NCBI GenBank assembly: GCA_948794795.1
Contig: CAQGLR010000018.1
Location: 19,037 to 83,036 of the forward strand
Reading direction: 5' to 3'
From: an uncultured Lachnospiraceae bacterium
GTDB lineage: Bacteria > Bacillota > Clostridia > Lachnospirales > Lachnospiraceae
Length of the DNA stretch: 64,000 nt
Shown: in pieces, positions 27,030 through 35,109 of the stretch
Layout: every line of letters starts with the position of its first letter
Position numbering within the stretch: position 1 is the stretch's first letter
The notes under the pieces: generated by a model
The model's input: the letters and a program-made list of their open reading frames with translations, nothing else
Database searches by the model: none
What the model was told of the DNA's origin: nothing
Translations under genes and position numbers: made by a program

Positions 27030-27062
27030 AGCGGGGATAGATTACACACTCCCCGCTTTTTT
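27030..27062 (+). terminator. Intrinsic terminator formed across the insertion junction
   Basis: AGCGGGGA (27030-27037) pairs perfectly with TCCCCGCT (27050-27057), then six T. The left arm takes its AGC from the inserted segment and GGGGA from the border; the right arm and T-run are codons of the subtilase (YTLPAFL). It would stop araD transcripts. Confidence 0.75.
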
Positions 27063-28488
27063 AGATTCTGCTGGCAATAGCAGGATTTATTCTATATGGG
27101 ACCAGTCAGTTAATCCTTGTGAAGGAGGGAATAATTGTGGTAATTTAGAATATGGCAGGATACCAGAAGGGTTTATGTATGGTGTTGAATATACTAACGA
27201 AGAGATAAATGAGGCAATAACATCTTCAAATCCGTGGAGAATAGTACCAAGCAGGGATTTAGACGGGCATGGTACATTTGTTGCAGGGGTTGCTTGTGGA
27301 ACTTACATAGAAGAAAAGGGATTTTCAGGGGCAGCGCCACTTGCAACGATATGTGTAGTGAAATGTAAAGAAGCAAAGAGTACACTTAAACAGTATTACA
27401 AGATTGATACGGATGAGCCAGTATATTCAGAAGCCGATATTATGACTGCTGTAGCTTATCTGGGAACAAAGGCTCTTGAGTTAGGGATGCCTTTTATTTT
27501 ATGTTTAAGTATGGGAACAAGTAACGGAGCCCATACAAATGGTGGTGTACTTGGCAATATGCTGCGTGAGGTGGGGGATTACAGGGGAGTAGGGATAGTT
27601 ACGCCATGTGGTAATGAAGCTAATACAAGCAGGCACTACAGAAGCGAAACGCTGGCTCCAGGCGGGGAAACAGAGGTAGAAATACGTGTTGGAAGCCAGA
27701 ATGGTTTTACACTGGATTTGTGGAGTGATGCACCACAGCTTGTTTCAGTTGGAATAACGTCTCCAAGTGGTGAGTACAGTGGGCGGACTGTTCCCAGGAT
27801 TGGCTCGAAAGAAACGGTGGATTTTATACTAGAACCTACAGTTGTATATATAGAATATAACCTTCTTGCATATGAAAGTGGTGATGAATATATACAGATG
27901 CGTTTCCAGACACCATCTGAAGGGATTTGGAAGATACGTGTGTTTAATGAAACTAATGGAAGTGCGTTTTTTGATATGTGGCTTCCTATAAGAAATTTCC
28001 TGCCACAGACAACTTATTTCCTAAGGGCTGACCCTGATATAACTTTGTGTGACCCAAGCAATAACCCAGGATTGATATCAACGGCATACTATAATTCGTC
28101 AAATGATAGTATATCTATAGATTCTAGCAGGGGTTTTACACGTAATGGCAATATAAAACCTGATTTTGCAGCACCAGGTGTCGGGGTGTATGGACCGCTG
28201 CCAAGGCGTGGAAATGTATATCCATCAACGGAGGAGGAGAGAAACCTTACAGCAATGTATGATTATAAAAGTGGCTCAAGTATAGCAGCTGCAATTACAG
28301 CTGGAGCAGCAGCACTTATAATGGAATGGGGGAATGTACGTGGTAATGCCCCAGGAATGGATACTGTGACTATACAGAAGTATCTGATACGCGGGGCAGA
28401 TTCTAATGGGGTTACGGAGCCTAACAGGCTGTGGGGCAATGGAAAGCTTAATGTGTTTGATGTATTTGAAAGGCTGCGTCGGAATTAG
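27037..28488 (+). pseudogene. Subtilase of the CspB/CspC type, C-terminal fragment
   Basis: 483 residues in frame from 27037 (IDYTLPAFLDSAGNSRIYSI), with no start codon of its own before ATG 27175. Catalytic His in SRDLDGHGTFVAG (codon 27268-27270) and catalytic Ser in KSGSSIAAAITAGAAAL (codon 28279-28281) are intact, as is the oxyanion-region Asn in TPCGNEAN. The large insertion domain (ETEVEIRVGSQNGFTLDLW) is typical of clostridial S8 proteases that act in spore germination or nearby. With the 21.3 kb fragment it would make a 590-residue protein of normal length, with no frameshift or internal stop. Weak AGAAGGG before ATG 27175 could allow low expression of a truncated product. Confidence 0.88.
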
Positions 28489-28656
28489 TTTTGCAGCCTG
28501 GATATAATTTATTGTTTTTTTGAATGGATTGTGTTAAACTGGAAACGCACAAAAGTAAAGTTGTAAATAAAAATATAAAAATAATTAACAGCTGGATTGG
28601 CAACAGGGTCTGGCTGTTTTTGCGGTTTATTTTTGTAAAAAACAAGGAGGGTTATA

Positions 28657-29223
28657 ATGAATACTAAAAAGAATATTTTAAATTTAACACTGGCGGCAAT
28701 GTTTATGGCTATAGGCATAGTGCTTCCATTTTTTACAGGACAGATTCCACAGATTGGAAAGATGCTTCTTCCAATGCATATTCCTGTTATTTTGTGCGGG
28801 CTTATTTGTGGCTGGCAATATGGGCTTGTTGTTGGCTTTGTATTGCCATTTCTCCGTTATGCAATGTTTGGAATGCCATTATTATTTCCTACAGGGATTG
28901 CTATGGCATTTGAACTTGCTACATATGGAATGGCAGTTGGGCTGTTTTATTCACGCTCACGCTGGCAGTGTGTTATTTCATTGTACCGCAGCATGGCTGG
29001 TGCCATGGTTGCAGGGCGCCTTGTATGGGCTGTTGTCCAGATGTTTTTACTTGGAACTGGCAATGGTGGATTTACATTACAGATGTTTATGGCAGGGGCT
29101 TTTCTAAATGCAATTCCTGGTATTATACTGCAGCTGGTTCTGGTTCCTGCAGTTATGGTTGCATTAAACCGTACTGGCCTGGTACAGTTTACTAGAAGAA
29201 AGACAGAGATGCAGAATATGTAA
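28657..29223 (+). CDS. ECF transporter S component
   Basis: 188 residues, six membrane helices. Substrate-binding subunit of an energy-coupling-factor vitamin transporter. The N-terminus (LNLTLAAMFMAIGIVLPFF) and the loop KMLLPMHIPVILCGLICGW match the S-component family. The vitamin cannot be assigned: no riboswitch was recognised in the 165-bp leader, though AACAGC...GCTGTTTTT can form a weak hairpin there. Energising subunits EcfA/EcfT are not in the window, so it is probably a group II system sharing a general module. Start follows AAGGAGGG. Confidence 0.87.
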   Translation: MNTKKNILNLTLAAMFMAIGIVLPFFTGQIPQIGKMLLPMHIPVILCGLICGWQYGLVVGFVLPFLRYAMFGMPLLFPTGIAMAFELATYGMAVGLFYSRSRWQCVISLYRSMAGAMVAGRLVWAVVQMFLLGTGNGGFTLQMFMAGAFLNAIPGIILQLVLVPAVMVALNRTGLVQFTRRKTEMQNM

Positions 29224-29263
29224 AGTTAGAAATAATTTAATTCCAAATGGAGAATGTACAGGA

Positions 29264-29848
29264 ATGGGGCGTAATATGGAGAATATATTTTCAGTTATTA
29301 TGAAGCAAATTAATAGTTTTAATAAAGAAAATCTAATTATTGCAATGGATGGAAGATGTGCAGCAGGAAAAACAACACTTGCTGGTATGATACAAAAAGA
29401 AACAGGTTGTAATGTTATACATATGGACCATTTTTTCTTACAGCCAGGACAACGCACAAAAGAACGCTTAGATGAGCCAGGAGGTAATGTGGATTATGAA
29501 AGGGTAAGGAAAGAGGTTCTTATTCCCCTTAGCCAGGGAAAGGCATTTGCATACCAGCCGTTTGATTGTAAAAGTATGGAGTTAGCTGGAGAAATTAAAA
29601 TTGAACCTTCATCCTTGGCCATTATAGAAGGTTCTTACAGTTGCCACCCTGTTTTATGGGATTTTTATGATTTAAGGGTATTTCTGGATATTGATTCAGA
29701 AGAACAGATACGCCGCATCAGGCTCCGTAATGGCACAGAGGCTGTCCCTGTATTCCGTGACCGCTGGATTCCATTAGAAGAACGGTACTTTTCTGTATAT
29801 AGGATACAAGAACGGTGTAGCATGGCTTTTAATAATAAATTTGTTTAA
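29264..29848 (+). CDS. Uridine kinase-like P-loop protein
   Basis: 194 residues. Walker A AMDGRCAAGKTTLAG (about residue 30), then NVIHMDHFFLQPGQRT and a NVDYERVRKEVL motif characteristic of the uridine/pantothenate-kinase-like branch; IIEGSYSCHPVLWDFYDLR supplies the Walker B-like strand. RRIRLRNG and FRDRWIPLEERYF are lid features. Probably phosphorylates a nucleoside or small metabolite in cytosol; exact substrate unknown. Two possible starts: ATG 29264 and ATG 29276; neither has a strong ribosome site. Located 40 bp after the ECF gene, possibly in one transcript. Confidence 0.75.
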   Translation: MGRNMENIFSVIMKQINSFNKENLIIAMDGRCAAGKTTLAGMIQKETGCNVIHMDHFFLQPGQRTKERLDEPGGNVDYERVRKEVLIPLSQGKAFAYQPFDCKSMELAGEIKIEPSSLAIIEGSYSCHPVLWDFYDLRVFLDIDSEEQIRRIRLRNGTEAVPVFRDRWIPLEERYFSVYRIQERCSMAFNNKFV

Positions 29849-30235
29849 TTAAATAATAATTAGTTTTATACCTTATATGTTTATATTGATAACTGTATGT
29901 AGATGGTTGTGCTGGAATATTATGCAGAAACCAACAACTAGATAATGCAGTTGAAAAAACAGAAAGAGGAATTTCCAGACAACCAGAGGGGTATACAGTT
30001 ATTTTATATTGAATAGTTTATGGAGCAAATTACAGGTTATACAAGAATAGCAGAACGTAATTTAATTAACAAACTTATAGAAAAATTCTTTTTTCTGGCT
30101 TAATATGGTATGCCAGGCAAGAAATTTCATGGTTTACTATCTATCATAAATTTATATATTTATTGGGAAACGATACCATTATCCAGCCAGATGATTTGTG
30201 GGTTTCTAATTTTCATGTATACCCTGTTATGTTGT
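29849..30235. other. Intergenic region with possible decayed coding remnants
   Basis: No intact gene seen. Short peptide-like stretches appear in different frames, e.g. KKQKEEFPDNQRG (about 29955) and WFTIYHKFIYLLGND (about 30131), interrupted by stops. They look like a degraded gene but I do not recognise a family. Confidence 0.35.
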
Positions 30236-30502
30236 CTAAAATCCTTCTTGTCTCCGCTGTTGTCTTATTTCACGTCTTTTTATGCCTGCGTCCCATTCTG
30301 CTTTTTCTTGTTCTGTTCTTATAACAAGTTTGGGGATTTCCACAGGTTTTCCATCAGAATTAACTGCTACAAGCGTTAAGTAGACCCTGTTTATAGGTTT
30401 TCTTATACCATCAAGGCTTTCAACATAAGTATCAACCCTTACTTCTATAGAAGTTTTACCTGCAAATGTCAGTTTACCGATAAGTACCACAAGTTCATTT
30501 TG
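30236..30502 (-). pseudogene. Acyl-CoA thioesterase (hotdog), 3' remnant
   Basis: About 89 residues remain of an approximately 160-residue YkhA/YciA-type acyl-CoA hydrolase: LVVLIGKLTFAGKTSIEVRV, LTLVAVNSDGKP and the charged tail RTEQEKAEWDAGIKRRE. The N-terminal half, including the HotDog helix and the catalytic Asp, is missing. The frame runs upstream directly into family-1 element C, which supplies 24 spurious residues and an ATG. Almost certainly inactive. The stop is at 30236-30238. Confidence 0.8.
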
Positions 30503-30503
30503 G

Positions 30504-30571
30504 TATGCACCACTGCACATCTCATCCAAGCGCAAGCAGCTGCTGTTGGTAAAATTTTGGAATTGCCAGAG
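30504..30571 (-). repeat. Family-1 palindromic element, half copy C
   Basis: Matches the right half of copy G (TATGCACCACTGC, CATCCAAGCGCAAGC, GGTAAAATTTTGGAATTGCC) and ends CCAGAG, with the usual flank (CTAATTTTCAAAC). The left half is absent; in its place is the thioesterase remnant. Nothing else is seen from 30572 to 30852 apart from AT-rich sequence. Confidence 0.8.
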
Positions 30572-30852
30572 CCACATAACTTGTGAAATATCTAATTTTC
30601 AAACACCCTCAAGGATGTGTCCGCAGATATCTGGCTTTACAGATTTTTGTCTTAAAATTGTATATATGTGCTGTATGTAAATTATAAAGATAACAAAAAA
30701 TAATTAAACCAGCTTAGGTTTTATTTTTTGTATAAGGGCTTAAATCCTTGTCCAGTAATAAATAATTTATAGTTTTTTATTATTACTGGGACAATATTAA
30801 ATGAAAAGTTTAGTATATAGAAATATATTTGAAAGGCTGTATAGAAATTAGC

Positions 30853-31101
30853 CTATGCCTCTTTCCTGTGGCTTGCAGAACTGTTATCACCACTAATATT
30901 TTTAACTTCATGTAACAATACTTTGTATCTTAGGGTAGCAGCATTTATCGCATATATATAACTGTCTATAAGGTCTGGGTCATTTACATTCTGTAAACCA
31001 GTATATGCATCTTCAAAGTTTTTCTGTGCCTCAAGCAAAGCCTTTTTTAAGAAATCCTCTTTTTTAGGAGGGTTTCTTTTCTTTGTTTTCATAAAATTCA
31101 T
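30853..31101 (-). CDS. yaaL: YaaL family protein (DUF2508)
   Basis: 82 residues, family length. Helical, charged; the core FLKKALLEAQKNFEDAY followed by NVNDPDLIDSYIYAINAA matches DUF2508/YaaL. In Bacillus yaaL lies between recR and bofA; here it lies divergent to a bofA-like gene 167 bp away, which supports both identifications. Function unknown. Start ATG 31101 follows GAAAGGA at good spacing; an internal ATG at 31092 is possible. Confidence 0.8.
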   Translation of the reverse strand: MNFMKTKKRNPPKKEDFLKKALLEAQKNFEDAYTGLQNVNDPDLIDSYIYAINAATLRYKVLLHEVKNISGDNSSASHRKEA

Positions 31102-31268
31102 AATAGTCCTTTCAAATAAAATAATAAGATTAAAAGGGTTCTTACATATAATTATAGACAGCGTTGGAAGAAATATGCAGTCATATATGAATTTTTTGCA
31201 GACATGCTTAATACAAATGTAATAAGTTAAATTAATGAAGATAGCATGGTGAAAGGTGGCAAAGAGGT

Positions 31269-31538
31269 ATGTTTATAGTGTACATAGTGGCATTTTTAAT
31301 TGTTTTTTTCCTGGTTTCTAAAATCTTTAATTTTAATCCATATGATGTACTGGGTAATATGGTTGTAAGAGTGCTGTCAGGTATTATTTTTATTAGTGTC
31401 TGCAATTATTTAATATTTATATCAGGCAAAAATTTACATGTAAATATTAACGAAACCAGTCTGGTAATTTCAGCAATTTTAGGTATAAGTGGGGTATGTT
31501 TTTTATATCTTTTCCAGTGGATTTTAACAATGATGTAA
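31269..31538 (+). CDS. bofA: BofA-like pro-sigma-K processing inhibitor
   Basis: 89 residues, two to three membrane helices. BofA holds the SpoIVFB protease inactive in the forespore outer membrane until a signal releases pro-sigma-K processing. Family features: a C-terminal HVNINETSLVISAILGISGV segment followed by a last hydrophobic helix (CFLYLFQWIL). Ribosome site AAAGGTGG. Neighbouring yaaL supports the call, though on the opposite strand. No recR is seen here. Family is short and divergent, so moderate certainty. Confidence 0.75.
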   Translation: MFIVYIVAFLIVFFLVSKIFNFNPYDVLGNMVVRVLSGIIFISVCNYLIFISGKNLHVNINETSLVISAILGISGVCFLYLFQWILTMM

Positions 31539-31633
31539 TAAAAAAATATACAAAGTGTATAAATATACATTTGTTTGACAAAAACAAATAATGGTGTTAT
31601 ATTGTTTCCACGCTTTGGCAAGGAGGCATGTAC

Positions 31634-32143
31634 ATGAGAGAATTTATTATGTTAAATGTATTTATATGCACAGTAGTAAGTGACCTTCAGAACTATAAAA
31701 TAAGGAATTCTGCTATTCTGGCAGGATGGGCAGCAGGTATTTGTATTAATATCCTGCAAAGAGGTGTTTATGGTGCTGCGAATACAATATTTTGTATAAT
31801 GGTTACTATTATTACTGGGTTTCCTCTTTTTATGACAGGAGGTATTGGTGCAGGTGATATAAAACTTCTGTCAGTAATAGGTGGTATGTATGGACTTGCT
31901 TTCCTTGGAAAAGTGACGTTGTTGTTTCTGGTTATGGCAGGTGTAGTTTCTTTCGTAGAGTTAATAAGAAAAAGGGCATTAATAACGAGGGTAAGGGCTT
32001 TTATTTATTATCTTCTGCATATAAGGACTGCACAAGGAAAATATTACCAGAGGGAACGTGATGGCAATGAGTTTACTATTTGTCTTGCACCTATAATGGC
32101 AGCAGCGTATTTTATAATATTGTTATTGGCAGGAAAGGAGTGA
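31634..32143 (+). CDS. Prepilin peptidase of the tad cluster (TadV/CpaA type)
   Basis: 169 residues, about six membrane helices. Aspartic protease that cleaves the leader of Flp pilin and TadE-like pseudopilins. Catalytic Asp residues in VVSDLQNYKIRN and in the GAGDIKLLS motif are both present. ATG 31634 has AGGAGG 7 bp upstream; ATG 31628 is too close to it. First gene of an 11-gene plus-strand cluster for a Tad/Flp pilus. A second prepilin peptidase gene lies at 39.5 kb in the same cluster. Confidence 0.88.
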   Translation: MREFIMLNVFICTVVSDLQNYKIRNSAILAGWAAGICINILQRGVYGAANTIFCIMVTIITGFPLFMTGGIGAGDIKLLSVIGGMYGLAFLGKVTLLFLVMAGVVSFVELIRKRALITRVRAFIYYLLHIRTAQGKYYQRERDGNEFTICLAPIMAAAYFIILLLAGKE

Positions 32144-32153
32144 GGATGAAGGA

Positions 32154-33098
32154 TTGAAAAAGATGTTGCTGGCTGTTTTAGAAGATGAAATGTATTCTAG
32201 CAAGTTTTCTGATTATATAAGCCACCATAAAAATATGTTTATTGATTTTATAGTGTTTACAGGTATAAGCAGTATTAAGGATTTTGTAAAGAACAGTAAA
32301 ATAGATATACTGCTGGTTAATGACAATATGGCATGTGAAGTGGCAGATATAAAAAATATTAAAAAGGTTATAGTCTTGTCTGATGGGACATACACAGGAC
32401 AGCAAGGATATCCTGTTATATTTAAGTACCAGTCCGCAGAACATATAATGAAAGAAATATTTGCACAGGCAGCAGATGATGACCAGATAACAGGGGTATC
32501 CCATATGTATTCTTCTAAACAGGCAGAATTAATTGCAGTATTTTCACCATTTGGAGGTGCGGGAGCTAGTACATATGCAAGGAACATGTGTGCAGAAATG
32601 TCTGGTAATAATAATATATTGTATATTAATCTTGAGATATTTGACAGTTTTGCAGAATTTGAAAAAGATGTGGAAAGCAAACGTGAATATATTTGTGGAA
32701 TGTCAGAGGCTGTATATTATATAAAACAGAAAAAGGATAAACTCGCTTTTAAACTGGAGTCTATAACTAACCACCATAAAAATGGGTATAATTATATTCT
32801 TCCTGTCGAAGATTACAGGGATTTGTATAGTATTACACCAGATGATATGGAATATTTTACTGATGTGCTGGGCAGGGAAACAATGTATGACAAAGTTGTT
32901 TTTGATATAGGGTATATTAGTGAGGCATCATTAAAACTGCTTTCTCTTTGTGATGTATTAATAGTTCCAGAACCTGTTGGAATTATACAGGCAAATAAGC
33001 AACATTCTTTTGAAAGGGTTCTTATACGCAGCGGAATGGAGAAAACCATAAACAATATTAAATATGTACCAATAAAAGAGAGGTGGATACCAGATTAA
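32154..33098 (+). CDS. TadZ/CpaE-like protein
   Basis: 314 residues. Receiver-like N-terminal half (about 1-110, IDILLVNDNMA) followed by a ParA/MinD-like domain (VFSPFGGAGASTYARNMCAE, about residue 128). The deviant Walker A lacks both lysines, as in many TadZ proteins, so it may bind but not hydrolyse nucleotide. TadZ localises the pilus assembly platform. Start probably TTG 32154 (AAGGAGTGAGG upstream) or ATG 32163. Ten bp after the prepilin peptidase; its stop overlaps the proposed start of CpaF. Confidence 0.83.
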   Translation: MKKMLLAVLEDEMYSSKFSDYISHHKNMFIDFIVFTGISSIKDFVKNSKIDILLVNDNMACEVADIKNIKKVIVLSDGTYTGQQGYPVIFKYQSAEHIMKEIFAQAADDDQITGVSHMYSSKQAELIAVFSPFGGAGASTYARNMCAEMSGNNNILYINLEIFDSFAEFEKDVESKREYICGMSEAVYYIKQKKDKLAFKLESITNHHKNGYNYILPVEDYRDLYSITPDDMEYFTDVLGRETMYDKVVFDIGYISEASLKLLSLCDVLIVPEPVGIIQANKQHSFERVLIRSGMEKTINNIKYVPIKERWIPD

Positions 33099-34336
33099 TA
33101 ATTATGAACTGGACAAACTTAAGAAAAAGCTCCAGGAACAGTTGATAAGTGATATAGCCCAGCAAAATTATACTTCTGATGAAGAGATATATGAGGTAAT
33201 CGAAAGAAATGTTTTCAGGGAGGCCTATAATGTATATATTACGGCAGACGAGAAACAGTATCTTGTGAAAAGTATATATAATTCAATAAAAGGTCTTGAT
33301 GTATTACAAGATATAGTTGATAATCCTGATATTACAGAAATAATGGTAAACGGTCCAGAACATATCTTTATTGAAAAAAATGGAAATTTAACAGAATATC
33401 CTGGACATTTTGTAAGCCTGCAGAAACTTGAAGACGTAATACAGCAGATAGTTGCAAAAGTAAACAGAATGGTAAATGAATCTAGTCCTATTGTTGATGT
33501 AAGGCTTCTGGATGGTTCAAGGGTAAATATAGTCCTGCCGCCAGTGTCACTGGACGGGCCAGTTGTAACAATAAGGAAGTTTCCTAAAAATCCTATGACT
33601 ATGGATAACTTGCTTGAAACAGGCTCTATTAATAAAGAGGTTGCAGATTTCCTTAAAACACTGGTTATTGCAAAGTATAATATTTTTATAAGTGGTGGTA
33701 CAGGCAGCGGCAAGACTACATTCCTTAATGTATTATCTAATTATATACCTCAGGATGAGAGGATAATCACAATAGAAGATTCTGCAGAATTACAAATACA
33801 TGGTGTACCTAACATTGTAAGGCTTGAAGTGAGAAATGCCAATGTTGAAGGTAAAAATGCAGTTACTATACGTGATTTGCTTAAGTCCGCGTTGCGTATG
33901 CGTCCCCGACCGGATTATTTTGGGAGAGGTGAGGGATGCAGCAGCGTGTGAATTGTTAAGTGTAATGAATACAGGACATGACGGAAGCCTTAGTACAGGA
34001 CATGCAAACAGTACATTAGATATGCTGCACAGGCTTGAAACCCTTGTCCTTATGGGAATGGATATCCCTCTTCTGGCCGTCAGGAACCAGATTGCTTCTG
34101 CAATAGATATAGTAGTGCAGCTTGGGAGGCTTAGGGATAAGTCACGCAAGGTACTTGAAGTAGCAGAGGTGACAGGAATCCGGGATGGAGAAATAACAGT
34201 ACAGCCATTATATAAGTTTGTTGAAACTGGTGTTGATGTGCAAGGCAAAATAAAAGGAGAGCTGCAGGCTACAGGCAATAAACTTTTATATACTGGTAAA
34301 CTTGCACATGCTGGACTTTTAGGCAATAATATATAA
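33094..34336 (+). pseudogene. TadA/CpaF secretion ATPase, single frameshift
   Basis: Would code for about 413 residues. Motor ATPase that drives pilus assembly. Walker A GGTGSGKTTFLN, EDSAELQ, and after the shift GEVRDAAACELLSVMNTGHD and STGHANS (His box). At 33904-33907 a CCCC run where CCC is expected (RMRPDR) puts the downstream part into another frame; the first frame ends at 33951. Either an inactivating mutation or a sequencing error. No ATG fits the start: ATT at 33094, with GAGGTG 8 bp upstream, gives MNNYELDKLKKKL; the next candidate is TTG 33142. Confidence 0.85.
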
Positions 34337-34364
34337 AGTCCTTTTATTATACAGAGGAGTTATT

Positions 34365-35105
34365 TTGAAGAAAATACCAGACATATTTAGTGGAAAAAGC
34401 AGTCTTATAAAACCAGTAATTGTTGGTTCTGTTAAATCATTTATATTGTTTTTCTTGTTTTATAAATCATTTGTTTTATCATTTATTTTGGCTTTAATTT
34501 ATGGAATTATTAATATTAAAACTTACGAAAAAAGGCGTATTGAAGAATGGAGATGGCAGATGGATTTAGAGTTCAGGGAGGTAATGACAGGTATTTCATC
34601 TGCGTTAAATGCAGGTTATTCAGTTGAAAATTCTTTTAAAGAGGCAAAAGGGGATTTATTACTGTTATATGGCAGCAATTCTGTAATGGTTAAGGAATTA
34701 GATATAATAAATTCAAAACTTATGCTTAACCAGCCGCTTGAAAATGTACTTATGGAATTTGCCAGGCGTTGTGAAGTGGAAGATATTAATAATTTTGCAG
34801 AGGTATTCCAGACAGCAAAGCGTACAGGTGGAAACCTTATTGATGTTGCAAGGTCATCTGCAGATAAAATCAGTAATAAAATAGAAACCAGCCGTGAAAT
34901 CAGGACAATGGTATCAGGAAAAAGAATGGAAGGCAGAATTATGGCTTTTATGCCATTAGCAATAATAATATATTTCTGGATAAGTTCACCAGGGTTTCTT
35001 GACTGCCTTTATGCGCCAGCAGGAAGACCAATAATGACCATATTGCTTATAATCTATGTTGCTGCATATAAATGGAGTGAAAGGATAGGTGACATAACTG
35101 TTTAA
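34365..35105 (+). CDS. TadB-like pilus platform protein (T2SSF)
   Basis: 246 residues. Two membrane helices near the N-terminus (about 15-45), a cytoplasmic type II secretion F domain (MTGISSALNAGYSVENSF, NFAEVFQTAKRTGGNLIDVA) and two helices near the C-terminus. Inner-membrane platform component working with TadA and TadC. Starts with TTG at 34365 after GAGGAG; ends 4 bp before tadC. Confidence 0.88.
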   Translation: MKKIPDIFSGKSSLIKPVIVGSVKSFILFFLFYKSFVLSFILALIYGIINIKTYEKRRIEEWRWQMDLEFREVMTGISSALNAGYSVENSFKEAKGDLLLLYGSNSVMVKELDIINSKLMLNQPLENVLMEFARRCEVEDINNFAEVFQTAKRTGGNLIDVARSSADKISNKIETSREIRTMVSGKRMEGRIMAFMPLAIIIYFWISSPGFLDCLYAPAGRPIMTILLIIYVAAYKWSERIGDITV

Positions 35106-35109
35106 AATA

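Larger units (their letters stand above)
21655..27032 (+). mobile_element. 5.4 kb segment interrupting the subtilase gene
   Basis: Left end GCTGGTGTGTGATAG and right end ATATCGTACACCAGC are imperfect inverted repeats (12 of the first 14 positions agree). Both sides are bordered by GGGG (21651-21654 and 27033-27036). Exact removal with one GGGG kept joins GAT ACG GGG to ATA GAT TAC, giving DTG-IDYT in frame. The segment carries moxR, a DUF58 gene, a transglutaminase gene and araD, all on the plus strand. I see no transposase, integrase or resolvase in it, so mobility would have to be supplied in trans. Boundaries are seen in sequence; the mode of arrival is inference. Confidence 0.7.

Noticed and set aside
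21655..27032. Prophage or classical IS origin of the inserted segment
   Set aside because: No phage structural genes, integrase, transposase or long terminal repeats were found.
27004..27062. Reading the 27030-27062 hairpin only as an ordinary intergenic terminator
   Set aside because: The same bases encode IDYTLPAFL in frame with the subtilase and complete the DTG motif from 21.65 kb, so both readings are kept.
28489..28656. A vitamin riboswitch before the ECF S-component gene
   Set aside because: No conserved core of TPP, FMN, cobalamin or preQ1 type could be recognised; only a weak hairpin.
30110..30379. Plus-strand open frame of 89 codons
   Set aside because: Overlaps the thioesterase remnant antisense and has no ribosome site.
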